Positions 46,454-55,737 of a stretch of DNA of 64,000 nucleotides are shown here, in pieces; the stretch's first letter is position 1; each line of letters begins with the position of its first letter. The notes below the pieces were generated by a model. It ran no database searches. It saw only the letters and a program-made list of their open reading frames with translations, and was not told the origin of the DNA. This DNA is from JBMYRH01 sp049602155. Lineage in GTDB: Bacteria > Myxococcota_A > UBA9042 > PHBI01 > JBMYRH01. A program made the position numbers and the translations under genes. The stretch is from positions 62,001 to 126,000 of the forward strand of contig JBMYRH010000018.1 in the NCBI GenBank assembly GCA_049602155.1, in the 5' to 3' direction.

Positions 46454-46962
46454 TCCTCAACGCCATCCGCGCGCGGACCACCCCCGAGCAGCGCAGGATC
46501 ATCAAATTCGGCGCTGTGGGCGGAAGCGGTGTCGCCGTAAACCTCGCCTTCGTCTGGGTCGGCCGCTCGTTTGCTGTCGACTGGGAGCCCGAGGCCCGAG
46601 ATGCTTTCGCGAGCGCCTTGGGCATCATGGTGAGCATCCTCGGCAACTTCCTGCTCAACGACTTTTGGACCTGGGGAGACCGCGCCAAGGGAGGCCGGAC
46701 GCGCGACTTCTTCACGAGAGCGTTAAGTTACTACGTCGTGAGCGCTGCTGCGGTCGTCATCCAGTACGGCGTGGCGATGGGCCTGCGCCTGTCATTGGGC
46801 TGGCTCATCTACTGGGCCCAAGCCGTTGGCATCTTGCTAGGCACCGGGGTCAACTACGTGGCAAACAACCGCTGGACCTTCCGCGATCAGGGCGCGGCAG
46901 GCACCCCAGCAGGTGAGGCCAACTCGGCGTCCGACTCCGAATCGAACTCTGGGAGCGCTTGA
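46450..46962 (+). CDS. GtrA-family four-TM membrane protein
   Basis: 170 residues. GtrA-like signature: IIKFGAVGGSGVAVNLAFV, NFLLNDFWTWGDR and NYVANNRWTFRD around four hydrophobic segments, the last two rich in small residues. The family is linked to flipping of lipid-linked sugars for surface polysaccharide modification. The start overlaps hom (ATGA). The Ser/Glu-rich C-terminal tail overlaps the convergent gene by 76 bp. Confidence 0.88.
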   Translation: MILNAIRARTTPEQRRIIKFGAVGGSGVAVNLAFVWVGRSFAVDWEPEARDAFASALGIMVSILGNFLLNDFWTWGDRAKGGRTRDFFTRALSYYVVSAAAVVIQYGVAMGLRLSLGWLIYWAQAVGILLGTGVNYVANNRWTFRDQGAAGTPAGEANSASDSESNSGSA

Positions 46963-48641
46963 AGAAGAAGCTCTGAGGCGGTTTCGTTGATGGGCTCGAC
47001 CTCTGCGCCAGCCACGTCTGCGGTGTCTTCGGCGCCCTGTTCAGGCGACTCAACCACCTCTTCACCTACGGCTTGAGAGTCGTAAGCCTCCTCCTCAGAC
47101 GGCGCGTCCTCTTCCACCGCCAAGGCCTCTGGAGCCGACGAGAGATCTGCCACATAAGGCGGGCGAAGATGCGGTTCCACTGGCATACACAGGGCGAGGT
47201 CCTCGCTCCGAGCATCGAGCCACGCGGTCAGTTCGTCCTCTGAAGGCTCGGCGATCGCGAGCATCGCCGATGCACGGCGCTCCAGCTCAGCGACCATCAA
47301 ACGCGGAGGTAATCGGTCAGCGGCTCGCGCTGCGTTAACGGGCTCAATGGGGAGCTCCGCATCCGCCGCGAGGAACCCAATCATATCCGGGGCTGCGACA
47401 CCGCTGTAGCTCGGCGCCTTCACGACCTGAAACACGTGCAACGGCCCCTCGGCGTACCGCGGCTCATCCATGGCGCGCTCCATCTCGGCGTCATCCGCGA
47501 CCACGACTAAGACCGACTGGTCAATGATGCGAGCGCTAAGTGGCATCACCATCACGTCCAGGGCCTGCCCCATCCAGTGCGCAAAGACCTCGCCCGACTT
47601 CCCGACGTATGCGATGCGATCCGGGATGGCCCCAAGCTGCCTCAGCGAGGCACTGGCGGCTGTCATGACCTCCGAAAGGACGTGCGCGGGGATGGCCTGA
47701 CCGAGGACAGGCTGCTCATAAAGGAGCACGCTGCCGTATTGCATGAACACCAAGTCGCGGAACCAGCCCTCAAGCGTGGCCTCTTCCGAGTAGCGTGCGT
47801 AGCGGCGCGCAGCAGAGCGTATCCAGCCCGCGTGCCGATCCCCTGCGAGTTCATCCTCGACGCCACCCCAACGGGAGTCGTCGCCCACCAAAAGCGCAGA
47901 GAGCGCGTAGCGTCTCAAGAGCGTGGGCTCCGGCCAGTTCCCGGCGAAGCGCTCCAAGGTCTCCAAGACTGACTGATGCTCACCGAGTCGCGCATAGCCC
48001 TCGGCGACGAGTGCCTGGACCATCGGATCATCATCCCCACCGCGCTGCAGCGCCATCTGCGCCATCGCGAGGGCCATCGGGGCGTCGTCGACGGCGAGGA
48101 AGCTGCTGGCGAGGTCGATTGCGGGTCCGGTCGCAGGTGACGCTGCGGCTGCGTCGAAGAGCATCGCGAAGCCATCCTCGTTTAAGAGCCGCATCACGCG
48201 CGCCGCGCGCTTGAGTAGCTCCGCCCCGACCCGCTCATTGAGCATCATGGGTTGCAGTACCCGCATCGCACCAGCGGCATCCTGCCGTTGAATCGCATCA
48301 TCCACAGATTGAAGCCGTGTATCCGCCTTGGGGGTTCGACGCTCGGCATTGGAGATACGGCGTTCTGAACTACGCGGCCGGCGCGGCTGCGTCGCGACCA
48401 CGGGGGCCACGGGGGCCTCTGCCTCCTTGGTCGACACAGGCACCGGCGACGACACTGGCGACGACACTGGCGACGACACTGGCGACTTGAGCGTCGGGAG
48501 CTGCGCGGTTCGACCGCGTGACTCCCACAGCTCACGCACGCGTTGCCATGCCGGCCGAGAGAGCCTCACGACCGCGTGCGCGGAGCGCTCCGTCGTCTCC
48601 CATAATGCCCTCAATCGGGCCCAAATTTCGTCGCGGGTCAT
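46887..48641 (-). CDS. Unknown helical-repeat protein with SPVS repeat linker
   Basis: About 584 residues from the ATG at 48639-48641, which overlaps the stop of the upstream kinase (TGATG). No family recognised. N-terminal charged helices (1-45), a low-complexity linker with SPVSSPVSSPVSSPV, then TPR-like helices (about 110-290; for example MALAMAQMALQRGG, MVQALVAEGYARLGEHQ), a mixed alpha/beta region (about 300-470) and an acidic C terminus. No signal peptide. The coupling to a Zn-ribbon/PEGA kinase suggests a substrate or partner of it; inference only. Confidence 0.65.
   Translation of the reverse strand: MTRDEIWARLRALWETTERSAHAVVRLSRPAWQRVRELWESRGRTAQLPTLKSPVSSPVSSPVSSPVPVSTKEAEAPVAPVVATQPRRPRSSERRISNAERRTPKADTRLQSVDDAIQRQDAAGAMRVLQPMMLNERVGAELLKRAARVMRLLNEDGFAMLFDAAAASPATGPAIDLASSFLAVDDAPMALAMAQMALQRGGDDDPMVQALVAEGYARLGEHQSVLETLERFAGNWPEPTLLRRYALSALLVGDDSRWGGVEDELAGDRHAGWIRSAARRYARYSEEATLEGWFRDLVFMQYGSVLLYEQPVLGQAIPAHVLSEVMTAASASLRQLGAIPDRIAYVGKSGEVFAHWMGQALDVMVMPLSARIIDQSVLVVVADDAEMERAMDEPRYAEGPLHVFQVVKAPSYSGVAAPDMIGFLAADAELPIEPVNAARAADRLPPRLMVAELERRASAMLAIAEPSEDELTAWLDARSEDLALCMPVEPHLRPPYVADLSSAPEALAVEEDAPSEEEAYDSQAVGEEVVESPEQGAEDTADVAGAEVEPINETASELLLQALPEFDSESDAELASPAGVPAAP
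48445..48486. repeat. 12-bp minisatellite, 3.5 copies
   Basis: GGCGACGACACT is repeated exactly at 48445, 48457 and 48469, with a half copy at 48481. It encodes the SPVS tetrapeptide repeats on the minus strand. Perfect identity suggests recent slippage; 12 bp preserves the frame. Confidence 0.9.
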
Positions 48642-50299
48642 CAAAACGTCCCGAATCCGGACTTGCCAGAGGGCGCAGACTTGCTACCCGCGGGCGTGGA
48701 CTTAGCCTTGCGGCTCCCTTTGGAGCGACGTGGCTTCGTGGGTTTGGCTGTTTTCGTAGCAGGGGCCACCTTGGCAAGCGTCACGGACCACATCAAGCTC
48801 TTGCTTGGATCGACGGGCTGACTTCGGTCTGCGTAACCTTCCTTCTTGAAGGTCAGCGTCATGGCCTCTGCGCCTTTCTCCCGCTTCAGCTCTACCGGGG
48901 TCAGCCCCAATAGTGCGCCGTCGATATCGAAGACTTCCGCGCCGAGCGGCGTGCTTCGGATCGTGACGGTGACCATCTCGGGGGACTTGGGCGCCTCCTC
49001 GCCCCCCTCGGGCTCAGCGACCTTCGCGTCATCTGGTGCATCCGGGGCGGTCACTTCTGGTGGCGTTGAAGATGCTTGCCCGGATGCTTCGGCCGTCGCT
49101 GCCGGGGCCTCAGCCGTCTTGACGGGCTCTGCCTCTGGCGTGCCTGTGGACAGCATCGCTGCCACAGCCCCGAGCCCCAGGAGCGCAGCCGCGGCGATAC
49201 CAAAGGCAATCTTACGCGACGGCGATGTCACAGACGCCTCGGCTGGCGAGTGAGCGAGCCCAGTATTGAGCGTCCCTGCTGGGCTCTTGTCCGGGGACTC
49301 GGTGTCCATCGTCGTCGTGTGGTGCACCTCGACGGGCACCCCGCCCTCGGGGCTCGCTGCAGCGATCTTCAAGAGCTCTGACTTAAGCTCTTGGCATGTC
49401 TGAGGCCGCTTCTGAGGCGGCTTGGCCATCACCCACTCAAAGAGCCCCTTGAGGTGTCCACGCATGGGCCCTTGAACCGGCTCGGGCACCCCGGGCACTG
49501 GCTCGTTGATATGTTTAAGCATCACCTCCATCGGGGTGTTGCCTTCAAACGGACGACGGTCTTCGAGGAGTTCCCAGAGCAGGATCCCCAGCGAATAGAT
49601 GTCGCTGCGCCCATCCAGCTCGCGCCCCATCGCCTGCTCGGGGCTCATGTAAGAAGGCGTCCCGCAGATCATGCCAGTCTTCGTCGCCTGCGTGATATCG
49701 GCATCGGCGATCTTCGCGATGCCGAAATCCAGGACCTTCACAAACTCTGGGTTGCCGTACTTCGCCTCGATAAAGATGTTCTCGGGCTTGAGGTCGCGGT
49801 GGATGATCCCCGCTTCATGTGCCTCGGCCAGTGAGTCGCAGATCTGAGCCACGATGCGGATCGCCCGATGCGGATCGAGCGGCCCCTCGTTCTCAAGGAT
49901 ATCCGAGAGCGGCTGCCCCTTGAGGAGCTCAATCACCTGATAGAGGAGGCCCTCTTCGGACTGCCCAGAGTCATAGACTGTGATGGTGTTCGGGTGCGCC
50001 AAGCGGCTCGCTGCCCGAGCCTCTCTGTGGAAACGCTTAATCGCCAATCGATTGTGCGAATACTCCGGTCGCAGGACCTTGATAGCGACGTCCCGCCCCA
50101 TGGACGCTTGGTGGGCCAAGTAGACCGTCCCCATCCCGCCTTCGCCCAGTTGGCCGCTGATCTCGTACTTCCCCTCAAGCGTCGTCCCGATCAGGTCGGG
50201 CGTCGGGGCGACCGCGACGAGGCGCTCGCCGTCATCCTCACAGATGTCGGGCCCCGTGTTGGGGTACGAGCGACCGCACATTGGGCAGAACTTTTCCAT
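48641..50299 (-). CDS. Ser/Thr protein kinase with zinc ribbon, TM and PEGA domain
   Basis: 552 residues. N-terminal zinc-ribbon-like CPMCG (Cys5, Cys8) plus Cys20; kinase domain about 45-310 with GEGGMGTVY, Lys74, a canonical HRDLKPEN (167-174) and DFG (191-193); activation segment ending GTPSYMSPEQ. One TM (about 363-382) is followed by a Pro/Ala/Glu-rich spacer and a PEGA domain (about 445-515: VTIRSTPLGAEVFD, GLTPVELK), then a Lys/Ser-rich tail. The kinase is cytoplasmic and the PEGA domain extracytoplasmic. It is the only RD-type kinase of the three in the window. Coupled to the following unknown gene. Confidence 0.9.
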   Translation of the reverse strand: MEKFCPMCGRSYPNTGPDICEDDGERLVAVAPTPDLIGTTLEGKYEISGQLGEGGMGTVYLAHQASMGRDVAIKVLRPEYSHNRLAIKRFHREARAASRLAHPNTITVYDSGQSEEGLLYQVIELLKGQPLSDILENEGPLDPHRAIRIVAQICDSLAEAHEAGIIHRDLKPENIFIEAKYGNPEFVKVLDFGIAKIADADITQATKTGMICGTPSYMSPEQAMGRELDGRSDIYSLGILLWELLEDRRPFEGNTPMEVMLKHINEPVPGVPEPVQGPMRGHLKGLFEWVMAKPPQKRPQTCQELKSELLKIAAASPEGGVPVEVHHTTTMDTESPDKSPAGTLNTGLAHSPAEASVTSPSRKIAFGIAAAALLGLGAVAAMLSTGTPEAEPVKTAEAPAATAEASGQASSTPPEVTAPDAPDDAKVAEPEGGEEAPKSPEMVTVTIRSTPLGAEVFDIDGALLGLTPVELKREKGAEAMTLTFKKEGYADRSQPVDPSKSLMWSVTLAKVAPATKTAKPTKPRRSKGSRKAKSTPAGSKSAPSGKSGFGTF

Positions 50300-50376
50300 C
50301 TCGGCAGGTTTCCCCGTCCGCCTCTCGCAGCGCTGAGCAAAACATCAACGGCGCCTGAGAAGGGGTAGGCAAAGTT

Positions 50377-50388
50377 TAGGCGCGCCTA
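50377..50388. promoter_or_regulatory. Perfect 12-bp palindrome upstream of the PEGA kinase gene
   Basis: TAGGCGCGCCTA lies 78 bp before the kinase start in the 113-bp gap after aroC; a partial match (GGCGCCT) lies at 50350-50356. Operator-like, but no regulator is known and GC-rich palindromes arise easily here. Confidence 0.25.
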
Positions 50389-50412
50389 TGGAAACCGGTC
50401 AACGTAACGTGC

Positions 50413-51504
50413 CTAGTCTTGTTGCGCTGCGGCGCGATGACGTAGCCATGCATCACAGAGACACAGCGCCGTCATCGCCTCCACGATCACCACTGCGCGG
50501 GGTAAGACGCATGGGTCATGCCGACCTTTCGCCGCCAAGACCACCGCTTCACCGTCTTTATCGACGGTCTCCTGCGCCTTGAAGTGAGTCGCGACCGGCT
50601 TAAAGCCGACGGACAGCGTGATCGGCATCCCGTTGCTGATGCCGCCTTGGATCCCGCCCGAACGATTGGTCGCCGTGCGCACCTCGCCGTCCACTGAGAT
50701 GAAGGCATCATTGTGCTCGGAGCCGCGCATGCGAGTCCCTGCAAACCCTGAGCCGATCTCGAACCCCTTTGCGGCGGGCAATGACAGCATCGCGTGAGCC
50801 AAGGTCGCCTCTAACTTATCAAAGACGGGCTCACCGAAACCGGCGGGCACCCCTCGGGCCACGCACCTGATCACGCCTCCCACCGTGTCACCGTCTTTCC
50901 GAGCGGCTTCGATCAGGGTCGTCATCTTGGCAGCGGCCTCGGCGTCTGGGCACTGTACTGCCCCTTGAGCTGCGACGTCAGCGCGCACAACCTCTTCATA
51001 ATCGACGTCAGCTTCAATCCCGCCGACGCGCTGCACCCATGCGACGATCTCGACGTCCAGATGCTCGCGGAGCAGCTTGCGCGCAATGGCCCCCGCCGCG
51101 ACCCGCGCGACGGTCTCACGCGCCGATGCGCGACCGCCCCCGGACCAAGCGCGGTGGCCATACTTCGCGTCGTACGTGAAGTCAGCGTGGCTCGGCCGGT
51201 AGAGATCACGCATCGCCTCATAGGACGAGGGCTTGGCGTCGGCATTCTGAAACGTCAACGCGATGGGGGTCCCCGTGGTGAGGCCCTCCGACACACCGCT
51301 TAAGAGCTGCACACGATCCGCCTCTTTCCTCGCGGTCGAGAGTCGGTTTGTGCCCGGCCGACGTCGGTCGAGATCGGGCTGAATATCGTCCGCAGAGAGC
51401 GCGAGCCGGGAGGGGCACCCATCCACGATCGCCCCCATGCCGGCGCCATGGCTCTCGCCAAAGGTCGTCACCCGAAAGAGGTGCCCAAAGGTGTTACCGC
51501 TCAT
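50413..51504 (-). CDS. aroC: Chorismate synthase
   Basis: 363 residues from the ATG at 51502-51504 (MSGNTFGHLF); the longer open frame upstream is an Arg-rich shadow. Converts EPSP to chorismate with reduced FMN. Motifs: TFGESHGAGMGAIVDGCP, RRRPGTNRLSTARKEAD, YGHRAWSGGGRASARETVARVAAGA and SGGIQGGISNG. The ATG overlaps the upstream membrane-protein stop (51501-51504). Last gene of the leuS operon. Confidence 0.97.
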   Translation of the reverse strand: MSGNTFGHLFRVTTFGESHGAGMGAIVDGCPSRLALSADDIQPDLDRRRPGTNRLSTARKEADRVQLLSGVSEGLTTGTPIALTFQNADAKPSSYEAMRDLYRPSHADFTYDAKYGHRAWSGGGRASARETVARVAAGAIARKLLREHLDVEIVAWVQRVGGIEADVDYEEVVRADVAAQGAVQCPDAEAAAKMTTLIEAARKDGDTVGGVIRCVARGVPAGFGEPVFDKLEATLAHAMLSLPAAKGFEIGSGFAGTRMRGSEHNDAFISVDGEVRTATNRSGGIQGGISNGMPITLSVGFKPVATHFKAQETVDKDGEAVVLAAKGRHDPCVLPRAVVIVEAMTALCLCDAWLRHRAAAQQD

Positions 51505-51950
51505 GCTGCCATCCAAAGTGCTGCGCCAAAGCCGGCGGCGGTCCCAAACACCGCCGCTAGCGCGCCGCGCATCGTCACTCCGAGCGCGGTACGAGGAGAC
51601 GCAGAGGCCCGCCAAACCGCTGCTGCGGCGAGCGCGCCGACCGCACCGCCTCCGGCGCCGAAGACCCCACCGAGGGGGAACCCTGCGAAGGCTCCGGACA
51701 CCATCCCTACGCCCCCCCCGAAGGTGGCCACGAACCACCACGATGGGCTGTCTGAGTCGTCCTGGAAGAGCCCCCATGTCAGCGCCCCTAGACCCCCGCC
51801 GACCATGAATGCGACGGCTGCGACCCACAACACGCTCTGCGAATGGCCTGACCAAACCGCCCCGTAGCCCGACGCTAATGCGCCGGCTGCACCGATGGCG
51901 GTGCCGAGCACCCGGTCCGCGCCTGGGCGCCCGGGATCAGTCAGAGGCAT
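51501..51950 (-). CDS. Small Gly/Ala-rich membrane protein
   Basis: 149 residues with about four hydrophobic segments (about 15-33, 40-61, 72-110, 125-147) rich in Gly and Ala, including GGGVGMVSGAFAGFPLGGVFG, which resembles glycine-zipper packing. No family recognised. It overlaps the SRPBCC gene by 14 bp and aroC by 4 bp, so it is translationally coupled inside the operon. Confidence 0.65.
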   Translation of the reverse strand: MPLTDPGRPGADRVLGTAIGAAGALASGYGAVWSGHSQSVLWVAAVAFMVGGGLGALTWGLFQDDSDSPSWWFVATFGGGVGMVSGAFAGFPLGGVFGAGGGAVGALAAAAVWRASASPRTALGVTMRGALAAVFGTAAGFGAALWMAA

Positions 51951-52476
51951 CCAAGTAGCCTTGCAGCCCGACCGCCACGTCCGTGAGGTTCGGCGTGATG
52001 AGCGCGACGACGAATTTCTCCACCTGAGGCGCGAGCCGCTTACCTAAGAATTTTGGGAGCCCCGGCAAACGCTCGGGGTACACCTGCAGCGTGCCAGTCA
52101 CCCGCATACGGGTCCCCGTCTCGAGGTTGTCGGGATCGGGCTCGAAGAAGTTCGTGCCTGAGCAGTCATAAAGCCGCCCCATGCTCGTCGAGAGCGTCCA
52201 ATCCACGCGGTACTCTTCAGGCGTCCAAATCGCCGTGTCTGTCCAAGCCATGACCTCATCACTCAAGAATGGCCGCAGAGCGTTAGGGGCGTTGTCCATC
52301 GAGCCATGCCAGCGGCGGACAATCTTGAGCTTCCCGTCAGGGAGCTCCTCCCGGCTGAGCAAGTCAATGCCGTTGACGCTAGGCAGAAAGGGCACGATCT
52401 CGTGCATGCGTTCGATCATCGTCTCAAGCACCAGAGCCGCAGGGTGGCTCACGACGCTGGCTTTTTCGAAATTCAT
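51937..52476 (-). CDS. SRPBCC/START-like (PRELI-resembling) domain protein
   Basis: 179 residues. Strand-helix pattern of the SRPBCC lipid-binding superfamily: VVSHPAALVLETMIERMHEI, then a beta block (LLSREELPDGKLKIVRRWHG), GTRMRVTGTLQVYPERLPGL and a long C-terminal helix. The middle resembles PRELI-type lipid-transfer proteins, but weakly. No signal peptide. Nine bp after leuS. Ligand unknown. Confidence 0.6.
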   Translation of the reverse strand: MNFEKASVVSHPAALVLETMIERMHEIVPFLPSVNGIDLLSREELPDGKLKIVRRWHGSMDNAPNALRPFLSDEVMAWTDTAIWTPEEYRVDWTLSTSMGRLYDCSGTNFFEPDPDNLETGTRMRVTGTLQVYPERLPGLPKFLGKRLAPQVEKFVVALITPNLTDVAVGLQGYLDASD

Positions 52477-52485
52477 CTGACTCTC

Positions 52486-54906
52486 CTAGCTCACGACGAC
52501 GTTGACGATCTTGTTCGGGACAACGATGACCTTGCGCACGGTCTTGCCTTCGGTCCACTTCTGAATCCGAGGATCCTCAAGCGCGAGGGTGCGAAGCGCG
52601 TCTTGCTCCATCCCGGTCGCGACAGAAATCCGAGAGCGGACCTTGCCGTTGACCTGCACGACGAGCTCCACTTGATCATCGGCGCAGAGCGCCTCGTCAA
52701 AGGTCGGCCAGTCCGCGTGGGCGATGCACTCGTTGTGACCCATGCGCTCCCAGATCTCCTCAGCGATATGAGGCGCAAAGGGGGACAGGCAACGCAAGAG
52801 CGCTCGGAGCGCCTCCTCAGGGATCACTGAGAGCTTCGTGAGCTCATTGGTCAGGATCATGAGGGCGCTGATCGCTGTATTAAAGCGCATCCCTTCAATG
52901 TCTTCCGTGACCTTCTTCACCGTCCTGTGAACCAGGCGCACTGTGGCATCCTCGCCGGCCTCTGCAGTCCTTGGCTTTAGGCCAACCTTCCACACGCGAT
53001 CGAGGAAGCGAGCGATGCCGACGATGTCCTTGGTCGACCAAGGCTTCACAGCCTCCAGTGGGCCCATAAACATCTCATAGAGGCGCATCGCATCAGAGCC
53101 TCGAGCGTCGATGACGTCGTCAGGGTTCACGACGTTCCCGCGAGACTTGGACATCTTCTGCCCGTCCTCACCGAGGATCATCCCCTGGTTCACCAGCTTC
53201 TTGAAGGGCTCGTCACTCGAGACCACGCCGATGTCGTAGAGGAACTTATGCCAGAAGCGAGCGTAGAGGAGGTGCAAGACCGCGTGCTCGGCTCCTCCCA
53301 CGTAGAGCTGCACCGGCATCCAGTACTTCTCGACCTCCGGATCGACCAATCGCTCCGTGTTGTGCGGGTCCATGTAGCGGAGGTAGTACCAACACGAGCC
53401 CGCCCACTGGGGCATCGTGTTCGTTTCACGGCGACCTTTGAGGCCCGTCTCGGGATCGGTGTAATCAAGCCATGCTCCGCCTCCAGCCAATGGGCTCTCG
53501 CCGGTCGCAGCGGGCTTGTAGCTCTCAACCTGAGGGAGCTGCAAAGGCAACTCGGACTCGGGCACAGTCTGGGTGGTGCCGTCCTCCATGTGGACGATCG
53601 GGAAGGGCTCCCCCCAATACCGCTGACGCGAAAAGAGCCAGTCGCGGAGTCGATAGTTAATCGCCTCCGTCCCCTGCCCCCGCTCGGACAACCATGCTGT
53701 GATCTTTGCCTTAAACTCTGTAGTGCTGAGGCCATCGAAGTCGCCGGAATTGATCGCTGTGCCCGCGCCGGTCCAAGCCGCTTCACGCACGTCCGGAGTC
53801 GCGCCGTCAGCCGTGCTCACGACGGGGATGATCGGGAGGTCGAAGGTCTTCGCAAACTCCCAGTCACGCTCATCGTGCGCGGGGACCGCCATGATCGCAC
53901 CGGTGCCGTAATGGCCCAGCACATAATCGGCGATCCAGATCGGCACTTCAGCGCCATTCACAGGGTTCACAGCGTAGGCGCCCGTGAAGACGCCCGTCTT
54001 CTCCTTCGCGAGTTCGGTGCGATCTAAGTCGCTCTTGTGGGACGCTGCGATGACGTACGCATCAACCTCAGCCTGCGCAGATGCCACTGTGATCTGCGCC
54101 ACCAAGGGGTGCTCCGGCGCGAGCACCATATAGGTCGCGCCAAAGAGCGTATCCGGGCGGGTCGTAAAGACGCGGATACGTGCGTCATGCTCGACCAGCG
54201 CAAAGTCGACCTCAGCGCCGACGCTCCGACCGATCCAATTGCGCTGCATGGCCTTAATCGACTCAGGCCAATCCAAGTCATCGAGGCCCTCAAGGAGACG
54301 GTCTGCGTACTTCGTGATCCGCAAGAGCCACTGACGCATCGGCTTGCGGACGACAGGGAAGCCGCCGCGCTCGCTCTTGCCGTCGATGACCTCCTCGTTC
54401 GCCAACACCGTCCCGAGCTCCGGGCACCAGTTGACGGGGACCTCATCGATGTATGCGAGGTCATTCTCCCAGAGCTTCAAGAAGATCCACTGCGTCCAGC
54501 GGAAGTACTCGGGATCTGTCGTTGAGAGCTCTCGCTCCCAGTCGTAGGCAAGCCCGAGCCGCATCAGCTGACGCTTAAAGGTCGCGATGTTCTGTGCAGT
54601 GGTCTGGGCAGGGTGGACCCCTGTCGCTAACGCGTGCTGCTCAGCTGGGAGGCCAAACGCATCCCACCCCATGGGGTGGAGCACATTGAAGCCATTCATC
54701 TTCTTGAACCGCGCCATGATGTCGGTCGCGGTGTAACCCTCGGGGTGGCCCACGTGGAGCCCGCTCCCCGAAGGATACGGGAACATATCGAGCACGTAAT
54801 AGGGCGGTTTATCGCTGATGTTCTCAGCGCGGAAGGTGGCATTCTCATGCCAGTACTGCTGCCACTTGGGCTCGACGTCTGCGAACGGATAATGCTCAGT
54901 GCTCAT
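52486..54906 (-). CDS. leuS: Leucyl-tRNA synthetase
   Basis: 806 residues, within the bacterial range (800-860). Class I signature HIGH as HVGH in PYPSGSGLHVGHPEGYTATD, KMSKS in GQKMSKSRGNVVNPDDVI, and the CP1 editing domain with FTTRPDTLFGATY. The ATG is preceded by AGGAG. First gene of an operon with the SRPBCC protein, a membrane protein and aroC. Divergent from tdk. Confidence 0.97.
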   Translation of the reverse strand: MSTEHYPFADVEPKWQQYWHENATFRAENISDKPPYYVLDMFPYPSGSGLHVGHPEGYTATDIMARFKKMNGFNVLHPMGWDAFGLPAEQHALATGVHPAQTTAQNIATFKRQLMRLGLAYDWERELSTTDPEYFRWTQWIFLKLWENDLAYIDEVPVNWCPELGTVLANEEVIDGKSERGGFPVVRKPMRQWLLRITKYADRLLEGLDDLDWPESIKAMQRNWIGRSVGAEVDFALVEHDARIRVFTTRPDTLFGATYMVLAPEHPLVAQITVASAQAEVDAYVIAASHKSDLDRTELAKEKTGVFTGAYAVNPVNGAEVPIWIADYVLGHYGTGAIMAVPAHDERDWEFAKTFDLPIIPVVSTADGATPDVREAAWTGAGTAINSGDFDGLSTTEFKAKITAWLSERGQGTEAINYRLRDWLFSRQRYWGEPFPIVHMEDGTTQTVPESELPLQLPQVESYKPAATGESPLAGGGAWLDYTDPETGLKGRRETNTMPQWAGSCWYYLRYMDPHNTERLVDPEVEKYWMPVQLYVGGAEHAVLHLLYARFWHKFLYDIGVVSSDEPFKKLVNQGMILGEDGQKMSKSRGNVVNPDDVIDARGSDAMRLYEMFMGPLEAVKPWSTKDIVGIARFLDRVWKVGLKPRTAEAGEDATVRLVHRTVKKVTEDIEGMRFNTAISALMILTNELTKLSVIPEEALRALLRCLSPFAPHIAEEIWERMGHNECIAHADWPTFDEALCADDQVELVVQVNGKVRSRISVATGMEQDALRTLALEDPRIQKWTEGKTVRKVIVVPNKIVNVVVS

Positions 54907-55083
54907 CGTGGTCTCCTAGAGTCCCATTTCGGTCGGGAACACCCGGCAGCCTGGTGCGGGCAAGATGCCTTACCTCGCGATCGTTGGATGAGGAACCTAC
55001 CAGAGCAGACAAATGCATCAAGCACCACGGACATGCCGGGTATCGGCTGACCCGGCTCCGGACTTCTGCTAGGGTCGCCAACC

Positions 55084-55737
55084 ATGTACGGAAGGTACCC
55101 CATGGGGCAGATCGAAGTGATCTGCGGGAGCATGTTCTCGGGCAAGTCCGAGGAGCTCATTCGACGCCTAAAGCGGGCGCGCATCGCGCGTCAGCGCATT
55201 CAGGTGTTCAAGCCTGCCGTCGACACACGTTCCGGTGATGCCACCGTCACGAGCCACTCGGACATGAAGATCCAAGCGAGTATCGTCGACTCCAGCGATG
55301 CGATCCTGCGTGGTGTCCACGACCGAACTGAGATTGTGGGGATCGATGAAGTGCAATTCTTCGATCGCGGCGTGGTCGATGTCGTCAACAAGCTGGCCAA
55401 CATGGGCAAGCGCGTGATCGTCGCGGGGCTGGATCAGGACTACCTCGGCCGCCCCTTTGATCCGATGCCCCAGCTGATGGCGATCGCAGAGTACGTGACG
55501 AAGACCCTCGCGGTCTGCTCAAGGTGCGGTGCACCGGCCAACCGCTCTCAGCGCCTGGCCACAGACAACGGTCGTGTCATGGTCGGCGCTGGCGAGTCTT
55601 ATGAGGCACGTTGTCGCCGATGCTTTGAGCCCGACTTGAGCCGCCAGATTGGCATGGACCTGAGCGCGACAGACGTCGAGGACGATGAGCCCGCCACTGA
55701 ACCAGAGCCCGCTGCGCGACTGGCAGAGGTGCCATGA
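55084..55737 (+). CDS. tdk: Thymidine kinase
   Basis: 217 residues. Type II TK: P-loop GSMFSGKSEELIRR (15-28), Walker-B-like VGIDEVQFFD, GLDQDYLGRPFDPMP (lasso region) and the zinc cysteines CSRCG and CRRC. Phosphorylates deoxythymidine in salvage. The acidic C-terminal extension (EDDEPATEPEP) is unusual. Its 3' end overlaps the next gene by 4 bp. Confidence 0.95.
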   Translation: MYGRYPMGQIEVICGSMFSGKSEELIRRLKRARIARQRIQVFKPAVDTRSGDATVTSHSDMKIQASIVDSSDAILRGVHDRTEIVGIDEVQFFDRGVVDVVNKLANMGKRVIVAGLDQDYLGRPFDPMPQLMAIAEYVTKTLAVCSRCGAPANRSQRLATDNGRVMVGAGESYEARCRRCFEPDLSRQIGMDLSATDVEDDEPATEPEPAARLAEVP

